A DNA stretch of 19,773 nt from an uncultured Eubacteriales bacterium (GCA_934486895.1 CAKSQZ010000023.1:1-19773), one strand, 5' to 3'; positions 6,272 to 15,339 are shown, counted from the stretch's first letter. Translations and numbers: made by a program. Notes: generated from the sequence alone by a model not told the origin.

Positions 6272-8815
6272 TTGGCAGCTAAACTTAAGATCAACGATAT
6301 TGCGAAAGACTTTAATGTCAGCGCAAAAAACATTATCGAACTGCTTTCGGCATACAATTCCGATACGCAGTACAAAACACAGTCTGCTCTCAGCAATGAT
6401 GAAGCAAGCTATGTTTTTGATGCTATGACACAAAAAAACTCGGTGGACAGCTTTGACAGCTATTTTGCCGAGGGTGAAGAGCGTGCAAGACGCCACAAAG
6501 AAGAAAAAATATCAAAGCAGGAAGAGCTGCTGCGCCAGCAGGAAATGATCGCAAAGCAGCTTTTAGAGGCTCAGAAGCTGGCTATGGAGCAAAAGCAGAA
6601 AGAAGCTGCCGAAAAGTCTGCAAAGAAAGCTCCCGCGGCTGAAAAGCCCGCTGTCAAAGAAGCTGAGCCGAAGTCGGCTGAACGAAAGCCTGCCGAGAAA
6701 AAACCGAAAGCAGAGCCGAAGAGTCAGACTGCCAAAGCGGCGAAAGAGCGGACTGTTAAAGAGCCGCAGAAGAGCGCTCCTGCCGCACCTGCGCGCAAAA
6801 ACAAAAACACAAATCATGATTCCAATCCTATTGTCCACACGGCAGAGCTGCACCGTGTTGACACCAGAGTTTCAAATGTCAATCTTGATAAATACAATGA
6901 AAAATATGATACGATGGGGTCTTCATCGAAATATGCCGACTCTGTTCAGAAAAAGCAGAAGATCCGTCAGAAATCCCAGATGTATAAGAAAGGCCACCGC
7001 TCCAACAAGCGTGAAACAGAGCAGGATAAGCTTCGCAGACTCGGTATGGAGCGCGCAAAAGCTCGCCCGATCGAGATAACAGTCGGCGATGAGATCACCG
7101 TCACAGAACTCGCTTCCCGTCTGAAAAAGACTGCCGCTGAGGTCGTTAAAAAGCTGATGATGCTCGGTGTTATGGCGGGCGTTAATGACACGATCGATTA
7201 TGATACCGCTGAGATCGCTGCAACCGAGCTCGGCGCTAAGGTAACAAAAGAAGTTGTTGTTACTATTGAAGAGCGTATTATGGACGCTGCCGAGGACAAA
7301 GAAGAAGATCTCAAGCCGAGAGATCCGGTCGTCGTTGTCATGGGCCATGTTGACCACGGTAAGACTTCCCTGCTCGACTATATCAGAAAATCGAGCGTCA
7401 CATCGACTGAGGCCGGCGGTATTACGCAGCATATCGGCGCTTACAGAGTTAATGTCGGCGGAAAAAATATTACTTTCCTCGACACTCCCGGCCATGCCGC
7501 GTTTACATCCATGCGCCAGAGAGGCGCTATGGTAACCGATATTGCGATCCTGGTTGTTGCTGCGGACGACGGTATAATGCCGCAGACTATCGAAGCAATC
7601 AGCCACGCTAAAGCCGCAGGTGTTCAGATAATCGTCGCTATAAACAAAATGGATAAACCCGGTGTCAACACCGAGCGCATTATGCAACAGCTCACAGAAC
7701 ATGAGCTCGTTCCCGAAGAGTGGGGCGGCGATGTTATTTGTGTGCCTGTCTCGGCTCACACCGGTATGAACATCGACAAGCTGCTTGAGAGCGTTTTGCT
7801 CGTTGCTGAAATGCAGGAGCTTAAAGCAAATCCCGACAGAAAGGCTTCGGGTGCTGTTATCGAAGCTCGTCTTGATAAAGGCCGCGGACCTGTTTCCACT
7901 CTGCTCGTTCAGAAAGGAACACTGCACGCAGGCGATATTCTTGTTGCCGGAACTACTGTCGGCAGAGTCAGAGTTATGCTCAATGATAAGGGCGAAAAGG
8001 TCAAAGAGGCCGGCCCGTCCGTTCCTGTTGAGATCACCGGACTTGACGAAGTTCCGCAGGCAGGCGACACATTTGACGCTGTTTCGGACGAACGCCTTGC
8101 GAGAGAGCTTGTCGATCAGCGCCGCACCGCTCAGAAAGAGGAGCAGTTCAGCAAATACACAAAGGTCACTCTCGACAACCTGTTTGATCAGCTCAAGCAG
8201 GGCGAGATGAAAGAACTTTCAGTCATTGTTAAAGCCGATGTTCAGGGTTCTGTTGAGGCTGTTAAGCAGTCGCTTGAGAAGCTCTCAAACGAAGAGGTCA
8301 GAGTTAAGGTCATTCACGGCGGCGTAGGTGCTGTCAATGAATCCGATGTTAAGCTTGCAGAAGCATCGAATGCTATTATTGTCGGCTTTAATGTTCGTCC
8401 CGATCCCGTTGCAAGAGATCTTGCGGAAGAGGGCGGCGTCGATATGAGAATGTATCGCGTTATCTATGACTGCATCGAAGAGATCGAAGCGGCTATCAAG
8501 GGTATGCTTGCGCCGAAGTTCAGAGAAGTTCAGCTCGGCCGTATTGAAGTCCGCAGCACATTCAAGATCTCAAGCGTCGGAACTATTGCAGGTTGCTATG
8601 TGCTTGAAGGCAAGGTAACCCGTGCATCACAAATCCGCGTCGTTCGTGACGGTATCGTTGTTGCGGAAGACAAGATCGACTCTCTGAGAAGATTTAAGGA
8701 TGATGTAAAGGAAGTCGGCACAAACTATGAATGCGGTATCGGACTTGAGAAATTCTCCGATATCAAGGAAGGCGATATTTTCGAGGCGTTTGTTATCGAA
8801 GAATATCAGGACTGA
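6272..8815 (+). CDS. infB: Translation initiation factor IF-2
   Basis: 847 aa from a TTG start. IF-2 is the GTPase that places fMet-tRNA on the 30S P site and promotes subunit joining. An N-terminal IF2N domain (KLKINDIAKDFNVSAKNI) is followed by a low-complexity Lys/Ala/Glu/Pro region (about residues 80-190) and a second IF2N-type segment (VTELASRLKKTAAEVVKKLM). The G domain has GHVDHGKT (358-365), DTPGH and NKMD (458-461). Domains II-IV are complete to the end. I chose TTG at 6272 over an in-frame ATG at 6218: AAAGGA lies 9 nt upstream, the N-terminus MAAKLKI fits the family, and the ATG would bury 49 nt in ylxQ. rbfA follows 21 nt later. Confidence 0.96.
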   Translation: MAAKLKINDIAKDFNVSAKNIIELLSAYNSDTQYKTQSALSNDEASYVFDAMTQKNSVDSFDSYFAEGEERARRHKEEKISKQEELLRQQEMIAKQLLEAQKLAMEQKQKEAAEKSAKKAPAAEKPAVKEAEPKSAERKPAEKKPKAEPKSQTAKAAKERTVKEPQKSAPAAPARKNKNTNHDSNPIVHTAELHRVDTRVSNVNLDKYNEKYDTMGSSSKYADSVQKKQKIRQKSQMYKKGHRSNKRETEQDKLRRLGMERAKARPIEITVGDEITVTELASRLKKTAAEVVKKLMMLGVMAGVNDTIDYDTAEIAATELGAKVTKEVVVTIEERIMDAAEDKEEDLKPRDPVVVVMGHVDHGKTSLLDYIRKSSVTSTEAGGITQHIGAYRVNVGGKNITFLDTPGHAAFTSMRQRGAMVTDIAILVVAADDGIMPQTIEAISHAKAAGVQIIVAINKMDKPGVNTERIMQQLTEHELVPEEWGGDVICVPVSAHTGMNIDKLLESVLLVAEMQELKANPDRKASGAVIEARLDKGRGPVSTLLVQKGTLHAGDILVAGTTVGRVRVMLNDKGEKVKEAGPSVPVEITGLDEVPQAGDTFDAVSDERLARELVDQRRTAQKEEQFSKYTKVTLDNLFDQLKQGEMKELSVIVKADVQGSVEAVKQSLEKLSNEEVRVKVIHGGVGAVNESDVKLAEASNAIIVGFNVRPDPVARDLAEEGGVDMRMYRVIYDCIEEIEAAIKGMLAPKFREVQLGRIEVRSTFKISSVGTIAGCYVLEGKVTRASQIRVVRDGIVVAEDKIDSLRRFKDDVKEVGTNYECGIGLEKFSDIKEGDIFEAFVIEEYQD

Positions 8816-8836
8816 TTTTGAGGAAAGGCAGTTTTT

Positions 8837-9217
8837 ATGTCATCACACAGAATAGACAGAGTAGCCGAGGATATTAAGCGTTCTCTTCCCTCGATACTCC
8901 GCGAACTCAAAGATCCGAGGATCTCACCGCTGCTCTCTGTTGTGAGAGTTGAGGTTTCGGGCGATATGTCGTATGCAAAGATATATGTGAGCGCTTTTGA
9001 GGGCATTGAGAAATCGAAAGAGTCGGTTAAAGGTCTGAAAAGTGCTTCGGGCTATATAAAGCGTGAGCTGTCGAGAGCGGTCAAAATGCGTAAAATGCCT
9101 GAGCTTTCATTTATCGCGGACGATTCTATTGCACACGGAAGCGAGATCGCAAGGATAATTGAAGATTTCACATACACTCAGCAGGAGGACGAAAATGAAA
9201 GCGATAACGCTGAATGA
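8837..9217 (+). CDS. rbfA: Ribosome-binding factor A
   Basis: 126 aa. RbfA is a KH-fold protein that binds late 30S precursors and aids 16S rRNA 5' end maturation. Recognisable parts are RIDRVAEDIKRSLPSIL at the start, LKDPRISPLLSVVRVEVSGDMSYAKIYVS in the core, and the PELSF-DDSIAHGSEI segment near the end. A purine-rich AGGAAAGG site precedes the ATG. It follows infB as in most bacteria. The last 23 nt overlap the next gene. Confidence 0.94.
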   Translation: MSSHRIDRVAEDIKRSLPSILRELKDPRISPLLSVVRVEVSGDMSYAKIYVSAFEGIEKSKESVKGLKSASGYIKRELSRAVKMRKMPELSFIADDSIAHGSEIARIIEDFTYTQQEDENESDNAE

Positions 9218-10148
9218 AGCGGCACGGCTTTTAAAAGAGAACGACAATTATTTGATACTGTGTCATCGCTCGCCTGACGGCGACACGATCGGTTCCGCTT
9301 TTGCGTTGGCTATGGCACTGGATCAGCTCGGCAAGCGCAGTTGTATCGACTGCACGGACGAGTTTCCGAAAAAGTACGGATATATGACCGAGATAGCGGA
9401 CAGATCCAAAAAGTTTGAGCCTGAATTTATCGTTGCGGTCGATGTTGCCGATCAGAGCATGCTCGGCGACAGATATCGTGATACTATTCCCGATCTTGTT
9501 GTTGATCATCACATATCCAACACAAGCTACGGAAAGCAAAACTGTGTTTTTGATTCGGCCGCTAACTGCGAGAACATTTTTAAGTTGATAAACGAGCTCG
9601 GTGTCGAGATCGATAAAGATATTGCGAATGCGCTTTACACCGGTATTGCAACGGACACAGGCTGCTTTAAGTTTTCAAACACGACTGCAACAACACATAT
9701 TATTGCGGCCGATCTTATTGAAAAAGGCGCGGATATTGAAAATATCAACCGCATTATGTTTGAAACAAAGTCGATCGGCAGAGTTAAGATCGAAAGATAT
9801 GTATATGAAAATATAAAGACATTTTCAGATGACCGCGGAGCATTTGTTGCTATTCCGCAGTCGGCTTGCATTGAAGCGGGCGCAACGCCAGATGAACTTG
9901 AGGGTATCACTTCTCTGCCTAGGCAGATAGAAGGCGTTATTATCGGCATCACCCTGCGCGAGCAGAAAGACGGTGCACTTCGTGTTTCTGTCAGGACACA
10001 CGCTCCTCTCGACGCATCGGAGTTTTGCGCTATGTTCGGCGGCGGAGGCCACGCAAGAGCAGCAGGCTGTACAGTCGGCGGCACTGTTGAAAGTGCGACA
10101 GCGGAGTTGATCGCGGCGGCTGAAAAAGTTCTCAGCGAGGTAAAATGA
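9195..10148 (+). CDS. nrnA: DHH/DHHA1 phosphoesterase, NrnA family (oligoribonuclease / pAp phosphatase)
   Basis: 317 aa. NrnA-type enzymes degrade 2-5 nt RNA oligomers and often dephosphorylate pAp; some relatives act on c-di-AMP-derived pApA. The DHH-domain metal-binding motifs are visible: CHRSPDGDTIGS, the VAVDVAD stretch, VVDHHISN, and the TGIATDTG motif. The DHHA1 substrate-binding motif GGGGHARAAG lies near the C-terminus. An in-frame ATG at 9159 is possible, but AGGAGG (9183-9188) is 6 nt from the ATG at 9195, which I prefer. It overlaps rbfA by 23 nt and truB by ATGA, so translation is probably coupled. The rbfA-nrnA-truB order is common in Firmicutes. Confidence 0.9.
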   Translation: MKAITLNEAARLLKENDNYLILCHRSPDGDTIGSAFALAMALDQLGKRSCIDCTDEFPKKYGYMTEIADRSKKFEPEFIVAVDVADQSMLGDRYRDTIPDLVVDHHISNTSYGKQNCVFDSAANCENIFKLINELGVEIDKDIANALYTGIATDTGCFKFSNTTATTHIIAADLIEKGADIENINRIMFETKSIGRVKIERYVYENIKTFSDDRGAFVAIPQSACIEAGATPDELEGITSLPRQIEGVIIGITLREQKDGALRVSVRTHAPLDASEFCAMFGGGGHARAAGCTVGGTVESATAELIAAAEKVLSEVK

Positions 10149-11014
10149 ACGGGATTGTTTTGATAAACAAGCCGAGCGGAGTAACATCGTTCAGCGTTAC
10201 TTCGGCGGTTAAAAGAAAACTCGGTGTTAAAAAGGCGGGGCACGCAGGAACGCTTGATCCGCTTGCTTCGGGCGTGCTTCCTGTTTACACGGGCAGCGCG
10301 ACCCGTTTTATTGATTTAGACAAAGACGCAAAAAAGAGATATACCGCAGGCTTTTTGCTCGGGCAAACGAGTGACACACTCGACTGCACCGGCAAGATAC
10401 TGTCGAACAGCGATGTTGTTGTTTCAAGACAGGACATAGAAAAACTGCTTTGTGAGTTCACAGGCGTTATCAAGCAGACTCCGCCTGCATATTCGGCAAT
10501 CAAGCAAAACGGCGTTCCGCTTTACAAGCTTGCGCGTCAGGGTATCACTCCGGAAGTGAAAAGCCGCGAGATCACGGTGTTTTCCATTGAACTGCTCGAG
10601 TTTGACGGATCTAAAGGCACACTTGATGTGCTTTGCTCCAAGGGTACATATATCCGAACGCTGATCGCAGATATAGGAGACCGGCTCGGCTTCGGCGCGC
10701 TGATGTCATCGCTCGAGCGGACGCAGTCGAGCGGGTTCGATATTTCGCAGTGCGTTGATTTTGAAGAGTTTTTGCAGGGGGATAAGGACGAATTTGTTCA
10801 CTCTGCAGACTTTGCCGTTATGAATTATCCGAGTGCGGATATTTCCCTGCCGCAGGAACGCCTTTTCAGAAACGGCGGCGGACTTTTCGCTGCGAGAATG
10901 AAACTGCACGGCGACGGCGAATATTTCAGAGTTTACAGCGAAAACGGCTTTGTGGGACTCGGAAAGAAAGACAAAGAGCAAGGGTTGATCTTGCCGAAAT
11001 GCATTATGAACTGA
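10145..11014 (+). CDS. truB: tRNA pseudouridine(55) synthase TruB
   Basis: 289 aa, usual length. It makes pseudouridine 55 in the T-loop of tRNAs. The N-terminus GIVLINKPSGVTSF and the catalytic motif GHAGTLDPLASGVLPV with Asp38 are plain, followed by KRYTAGFLLGQTSDTLDCTG and the CSKGTYIRTLIADIG motif. The C-terminal part is a divergent PUA-like region. The start overlaps the nrnA stop as ATGA. ribF follows after 19 nt, the usual truB-ribF pairing. Confidence 0.95.
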   Translation: MNGIVLINKPSGVTSFSVTSAVKRKLGVKKAGHAGTLDPLASGVLPVYTGSATRFIDLDKDAKKRYTAGFLLGQTSDTLDCTGKILSNSDVVVSRQDIEKLLCEFTGVIKQTPPAYSAIKQNGVPLYKLARQGITPEVKSREITVFSIELLEFDGSKGTLDVLCSKGTYIRTLIADIGDRLGFGALMSSLERTQSSGFDISQCVDFEEFLQGDKDEFVHSADFAVMNYPSADISLPQERLFRNGGGLFAARMKLHGDGEYFRVYSENGFVGLGKKDKEQGLILPKCIMN

Positions 11015-11033
11015 CGGTACGGGGGTGTGAGTG

Positions 11034-11918
11034 ATGAAAGTTATCGAGAGCATTGAAAACGGCTTTATTAAAGAGAATACGGCTATTGCTATCGGCACTT
11101 TCGATGGTGTTCACACAGGTCACAGAGCTGTTATCGGCAAGGCGACAGACAGCGGTCTTTGCCCTGCTGTCTTCACTTTTGACGCTCCGCCGTCTCACTC
11201 GCCCGTTATAATGCCGAAAAATATAAAGCGCGGCGTTTTCGAGTCGCTCGGCATGAAATATTGCATTGCGCCGAAATTCGGCGATGTCAAAGATCTTTCC
11301 CCGAAAGATTTTGTTTTGCTGCTTCAAAAGAAGTTTAATGCGAAAATGCTCATATGCGGATTTAACTTCCGCTTCGGAAAAGACGCCGCAGGCGATGCAC
11401 AGGCTCTCAGCGATATTTGTGAAGAGCTGGGGATCTCGGCCGAGATCGTGCCGCCTGTTTTGAAAAACGGCGAAACCGTCAGCTCGACAAATATCAGAAA
11501 GATGATCGAAAGCGGCGAGATACAAAAAGCAAATTTATGGCTTACCGCACCGTTTTGTTTTGATTTTGAGGTCGTTCACGGCGCTCATCTCGGCACCGAT
11601 ATGATGAATACCCCCACAATAAATCAAAGCTGGAAGGACGGCTTTGTTATACCTAAATTCGGTGTTTATGCCTCAAAAACGATTATATCCGGCAAACGCT
11701 TTAAAAGCATTACAAACATCGGCGTGACTCCGACTGTTGAGAACAATGTCTTACGCGCGGAAACACACATTTTCGATTACGACGGCAGACTGTACGGCAA
11801 AAATCCGACGGTTGAGCTTTATTCGTTTATCCGCCCTGAGATGATATTCGGATCAAAAGAAGAACTCAAAGCACGCATTATTGCAGACAGCAACACAGTT
11901 GCGGGGATGAATTACTGA
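11034..11918 (+). CDS. ribF: Bifunctional riboflavin kinase / FAD synthetase RibF
   Basis: 294 aa. It phosphorylates riboflavin to FMN and adenylates FMN to FAD. The N-terminal nucleotidyltransferase half carries GTFDGVHTGH and VSSTNIRKMIESG. The C-terminal riboflavin kinase half has TPTINQ, PKFGVYAS, ITNIGVTPT and ETHIFDYDGRLYG, where the Glu is the expected catalytic base. A GTG at 11031 directly precedes the ATG at 11034; the ATG is preferred and the difference is one residue. The stop overlaps the next start by one base (TGATG). Confidence 0.94.
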   Translation: MKVIESIENGFIKENTAIAIGTFDGVHTGHRAVIGKATDSGLCPAVFTFDAPPSHSPVIMPKNIKRGVFESLGMKYCIAPKFGDVKDLSPKDFVLLLQKKFNAKMLICGFNFRFGKDAAGDAQALSDICEELGISAEIVPPVLKNGETVSSTNIRKMIESGEIQKANLWLTAPFCFDFEVVHGAHLGTDMMNTPTINQSWKDGFVIPKFGVYASKTIISGKRFKSITNIGVTPTVENNVLRAETHIFDYDGRLYGKNPTVELYSFIRPEMIFGSKEELKARIIADSNTVAGMNY

Positions 11919-13222
11919 TGAATACGCCGCTTTTTGATATGATAAAAGAATACGCTGAGCGCGATATGACGAGAGCACACACGCCCGGTCACAGCGGAAA
12001 AGGCGGATTGCCGAAAGAGTATCGGGGCTTTATGAAATATGATCTGACCGAGGTCAAAGGGCTTGATGAGCTTTATCGCCCGAACGGAGTTATCTTAAAA
12101 GCCGAGAGCCTTTGCAAGGAGGTTTTCGGCAGCGGAGCAACGCTGTTTTCGGCAGGCGGCTGTACGCTTGCCATTCAGACTATGCTCTCGCTTGCCGCTT
12201 CTGACGGCGATACTGTTGTTTGCGCGAGAAATGTGCATGCAGGGGTGCTGAACGCCTGCGCTCTTATAGGCGCCGATGTGCGGTTTGTTCTGCCCGATGA
12301 AAACGACGATTTCAGGATAAACGCCGCTGATATTGAAAACGCACTTATCGGCACGGATGCGAAAGCTATTATTCTGACCTCGCCGAACTATTACGGAGCG
12401 CTAAGCGATATTAAAAGCATAAGCGAGGTTTGCCGCATGCATGGCGCAAAGCTGCTTGTTGACAATGCTCACGGCACTCATCTTATCAAATTCGGGCTTC
12501 ACCCGATCACGCTCGGTGCGGATATGTCTGCCGACAGTGCGCACAAAACACTGCCCGTTCTGACAGGCGGCGCATATCTTCAGATAAAGGACGGCGCGCT
12601 TTATCGCAAAGCAAAATCCAATATGTCTGTTTTCGGTTCGACAAGCCCGTCTTATCCGATAATGGCTTCGCTTGACATCGCAAGAGATTTTCTTAAAAGC
12701 GATGAAAGCGACAAGCTGTTCTCTGCCCTTAAAGACCGTGTTCAAAAGCTGAAACTTGCGGCTCATCAAAACGGGATACGCACGGTGGGCGGCCTTTGCG
12801 ATCCAACACGGCTAACGCTTGATCTCGGAGAAAATGCCGAAAAATGTGCCGATATTTTCCGCAGAAACGGTGTTGAACCCGAGATGTGCGACGGGAGATA
12901 CATTGTGCTGATTCTCACAGTCTTTCACGATGAGCGCGATTTTAAACGCATTGAGAGCGCAATAGGTGAATGTGAATGTGCAAGCGCTGCGAAATATGAT
13001 ATGTTTACTCTCCCGAAAAGAGCGATGAGCCTGAGACAGGCAATGTTTTCGGAAAGCGAGACGGTGGACATTTCAAAAGCGACGGGCAGGATCTCTGCCG
13101 AAAATATTTTCTGCTGTCCGCCCGGGACTGCAAGCGTCGTCTGCGGCGAAATTATAGATGAAAATGCGATAAACCGGCTTATTTTGTCGGGAGAAAGCAG
13201 TATATCGGTCGTTAAAGAATAA
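11918..13222 (+). CDS. Orn/Lys/Arg decarboxylase-family PLP enzyme (SpeA/YaaO-like)
   Basis: 434 aa. It belongs to the fold-type I PLP amino-acid decarboxylases. HTPGH (21-25) is the N-terminal family signature. The PLP site shows SPNYYG (155-160), VDNAHG with Asp182 and His185, and the Schiff-base Lys210 in SAHKTLPVLTGGAY. The C-terminal domain ends in the PPG-containing segment. Substrate (arginine, lysine or ornithine) cannot be told from the sequence; a link to polyamine synthesis is inference. A similar gene precedes tmk-darA-holB in Bacillus, so the location is conserved. It overlaps ribF by one base. Confidence 0.85.
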   Translation: MNTPLFDMIKEYAERDMTRAHTPGHSGKGGLPKEYRGFMKYDLTEVKGLDELYRPNGVILKAESLCKEVFGSGATLFSAGGCTLAIQTMLSLAASDGDTVVCARNVHAGVLNACALIGADVRFVLPDENDDFRINAADIENALIGTDAKAIILTSPNYYGALSDIKSISEVCRMHGAKLLVDNAHGTHLIKFGLHPITLGADMSADSAHKTLPVLTGGAYLQIKDGALYRKAKSNMSVFGSTSPSYPIMASLDIARDFLKSDESDKLFSALKDRVQKLKLAAHQNGIRTVGGLCDPTRLTLDLGENAEKCADIFRRNGVEPEMCDGRYIVLILTVFHDERDFKRIESAIGECECASAAKYDMFTLPKRAMSLRQAMFSESETVDISKATGRISAENIFCCPPGTASVVCGEIIDENAINRLILSGESSISVVKE

Positions 13223-13228
13223 AAAACA

Positions 13229-13258
13229 GTAGCTTTTTTCAACCGAACATGATACAAT
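13229..13258 (+). promoter_or_regulatory. Possible weak promoter ahead of darA
   Basis: The 67-bp gap between the decarboxylase and darA is the longest in the cluster and is AT-rich. A TACAAT -10 (13253-13258) is visible, but no good -35 lies 16-18 nt upstream. Transcription may simply continue from upstream, as no convincing terminator is present in the gap. Confidence 0.2.
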
Positions 13259-13289
13259 TATATATATACAACCGAAAGGATTTTTTGAT

Positions 13290-13610
13290 ATGAAACTTAT
13301 CATTGCCATTGTTAATAAGGACGATGCGTCTTCCGTTTCGGATTCGCTCAGAGATCACGGATATTATTCGACAAAGCTTGCCACAACAGGCGGTTTTCTC
13401 AAGGCAGGAAACACAACGTTCCTGATCGGTGTTGAGGAAGAAAAGCTCGAGGGTGCTCTCGAATGTATCAAAAACAATTCGCAGCAGCGCAAGGAGCTCA
13501 TGCCCGATCTTTCGACTTCCGCTATCGATCTTCTGCCGCCTGCGGTTGAGATCACTGTCGGCGGCGCAACTGTGTTTGTGCTTGATGTCGATAGATTTGA
13601 AAAGTTTTAA
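13290..13610 (+). CDS. darA: Cyclic di-AMP receptor protein DarA (PstA/YaaQ, PII-like)
   Basis: 106 aa, the normal length. DarA is a PII-like trimer that binds c-di-AMP. The family pattern is complete: KLIIAIVNKDDASSVSDSL at the N-terminus, GYYSTKLATTGGFLKAGNTTFLIGVEE, and the C-terminal GGATVFVLDVDRF strand. Its downstream effect is not known for most species. The ribosome binding site is GAAAGGA ahead of the ATG. The stop overlaps the holB start by one base (TAATG), the same pairing as in Bacillus where one small gene intervenes. Confidence 0.93.
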   Translation: MKLIIAIVNKDDASSVSDSLRDHGYYSTKLATTGGFLKAGNTTFLIGVEEEKLEGALECIKNNSQQRKELMPDLSTSAIDLLPPAVEITVGGATVFVLDVDRFEKF

Positions 13611-14422
13611 TGGACGCCAAAGAAGTTCTTAAAGGCGTCATCGACAGCGGCAGGATACCTCATGCGATCCTGCTTGAAAACGCACCGGAACAGGCGGCGT
13701 ATGACATTGCCCGCGCTGCTGTGTGCAGCTCGGATGAACCGCCGTGCATGGTTTGTTCCGACTGCATTAAGGCGGATGCACATACTCATCCCGATATAGC
13801 CGTGCGCCGTCCCGATAAAAACGGACGGTACAGCATAGACTTTGTGAGAGGCGACATTCTTTCGGACGCATACATACTGCCGAACGAAGCCAAAAGAAAG
13901 GTCTACATTATTTTTGAAGCCGACACTTTGTCTGTAAAATGTCAGAACGCTTTGCTAAAAACACTTGAAGAGCCGCCGGAATACGCGGTGTTTATTCTCT
14001 GCTGTCCTTCGCGCGAGAATTTGCTTGAAACGGTGCTTTCGAGATGCGTTGCGTTTACTTTCAACGAAGCGGGCGATGCTCATATCGATGACGGCAGTGA
14101 GGCGCTCGATCTTATCTACACTGCGGTTTTTTCAGACGAGCTTACGCTGCTGGATCTTATGCAGAAGTATTCAAAAGCTGTCGATGCACAGGCTGTTGCC
14201 GAGAATGCTTTGAATGTTCTGCGCGATGTTTATATTGCAAGGCTCACACCGGGCATTGAGCCGACAGACGATAAAACTGCCGCTTTGATAAAAAGGCTCA
14301 GTATTCTTTCCGTTATGCGAATGATAGACGCTGTGCGGAGGTATTTACAGAGGATTGAAGGAAACGGAAATCTTCCGCTTATTACAACGATATTCTGCGC
14401 CGACTTGAAAAGGGCGCTTTAA
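13610..14422 (+). CDS. holB: DNA polymerase III delta-prime subunit (HolB-like clamp-loader ATPase fold)
   Basis: 270 aa, shorter than the usual 320-330. It has the AAA+ fold of clamp-loader subunits. A Zn module is visible with Cys39, Cys46, Cys49 and Cys52, then VYIIFEADTLSVKCQNALLKTLEEPPE and the SRC motif (LSRC). The P-loop region (HAILLENAPEQAAYDIA) lacks the GxGKT of ATP-binding subunits, as is common for delta-prime, which does not hydrolyse ATP. The C-terminal collar domain is reduced. It starts on the darA stop and precedes ricT, the conserved holB-ricT order. Confidence 0.85.
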   Translation: MDAKEVLKGVIDSGRIPHAILLENAPEQAAYDIARAAVCSSDEPPCMVCSDCIKADAHTHPDIAVRRPDKNGRYSIDFVRGDILSDAYILPNEAKRKVYIIFEADTLSVKCQNALLKTLEEPPEYAVFILCCPSRENLLETVLSRCVAFTFNEAGDAHIDDGSEALDLIYTAVFSDELTLLDLMQKYSKAVDAQAVAENALNVLRDVYIARLTPGIEPTDDKTAALIKRLSILSVMRMIDAVRRYLQRIEGNGNLPLITTIFCADLKRAL

Positions 14423-14438
14423 AATAAAGGAGTATTTT

Positions 14439-15308
14439 ATGACCGAGATAATCGGGGTGCGCTTTAAAGGCACCGGAAAAGTCTACTATTTTGACCCAAA
14501 CGGCATCACTGCCGAAAAGGGTGATACAGTCATAGTTGAAACCGCTCAAGGAATCGAATGTGCCACTGTGACGATCGAAAACAAGCAGGTTTCCGACGAA
14601 TCTATAGTTCAGCCGCTGAAAAAAGTTATTCGAAAGGCAAACGACAAGGATTTAAAGACGATCAGCGAAAATGCCGAAAAGGAAAAGCGTGCTTTCGATA
14701 TATGCACAAAAAAGATCGAAAATCACAAGCTTAATATGAAGCTTACAAATGTTGAATACTCTTTCGACTGCAACAAGATCCTTTTCTATTTCACCGCCGA
14801 CGGCAGAGTTGATTTTCGAGAATTGGTGCGCGATCTTGCTTCTGAATTTCACACAAGGATCGAGCTTCGTCAGATCGGTGTTAGAGATGAAGCGAAAATG
14901 CTCGGCGGAATCGGTATTTGCGGGCAACCGTTTTGCTGCCATCGTTTTCTAGATGATTTTCAGCCTGTTTCGATCAAGATGGCAAAAGAACAGGGTTTAG
15001 CCCCAAATCCGCTTAAAATTTCGGGGTCGTGCGGCAGGCTTATGTGCTGCTTGAAGTATGAGCAGGAATCGTATGACTATCTTGCAAAGCGCATGCCGAG
15101 GCACGGAGCGCAGGTGCAGACACCCGACGGTGTCGGAATTGTTGCCGATGTCGAATTACTCAAAGGCAGAGTTAAAGTGAAATTTGAGGACGAAAACGAG
15201 ATCAAATTTGCTTTTTACGATTCTAAGCAGGTAAAAGTGCTCAAAAAACCAAACAGACCCCAGAAAGATGACAAAAAACCGAATAAAAATCTGCCTGAAA
15301 ATAAATAA
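14439..15308 (+). CDS. ricT: PSP1-domain protein RicT (YaaT)
   Basis: 289 aa. RicT, in the Bacillus Y-complex with RicA and RicF, supports RNase Y-dependent mRNA processing; the family is also called PSP1 domain. The sequence has IIGVRFKGTGKVYYFDP at the start and a Cys cluster (Cys161, 166, 167 and Cys198, 203, 204) in GICGQPFCCHRF and GSCGRLMCCLKYE, residues tied to Fe-S binding in the family. A Lys-rich low-complexity tail ends the protein. AAAGGAG sets the ATG. No ricA or ricF is in the window. No clear terminator follows before the ferredoxin promoter. Confidence 0.92.
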   Translation: MTEIIGVRFKGTGKVYYFDPNGITAEKGDTVIVETAQGIECATVTIENKQVSDESIVQPLKKVIRKANDKDLKTISENAEKEKRAFDICTKKIENHKLNMKLTNVEYSFDCNKILFYFTADGRVDFRELVRDLASEFHTRIELRQIGVRDEAKMLGGIGICGQPFCCHRFLDDFQPVSIKMAKEQGLAPNPLKISGSCGRLMCCLKYEQESYDYLAKRMPRHGAQVQTPDGVGIVADVELLKGRVKVKFEDENEIKFAFYDSKQVKVLKKPNRPQKDDKKPNKNLPENK

Positions 15309-15339
15309 CGGTTTTCAATACATATATTAAAAAAATATG

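Noticed and set aside
6923..7927. 334-codon minus-strand frame opposite infB
   Set aside because: Antisense to the conserved G domain of IF-2; no motifs and no start signals.
13217..13240. A-run and T-run around CAGTAGC between the decarboxylase and darA
   Set aside because: A six-base A/T-only pairing without a GC stem is too weak to be a terminator.
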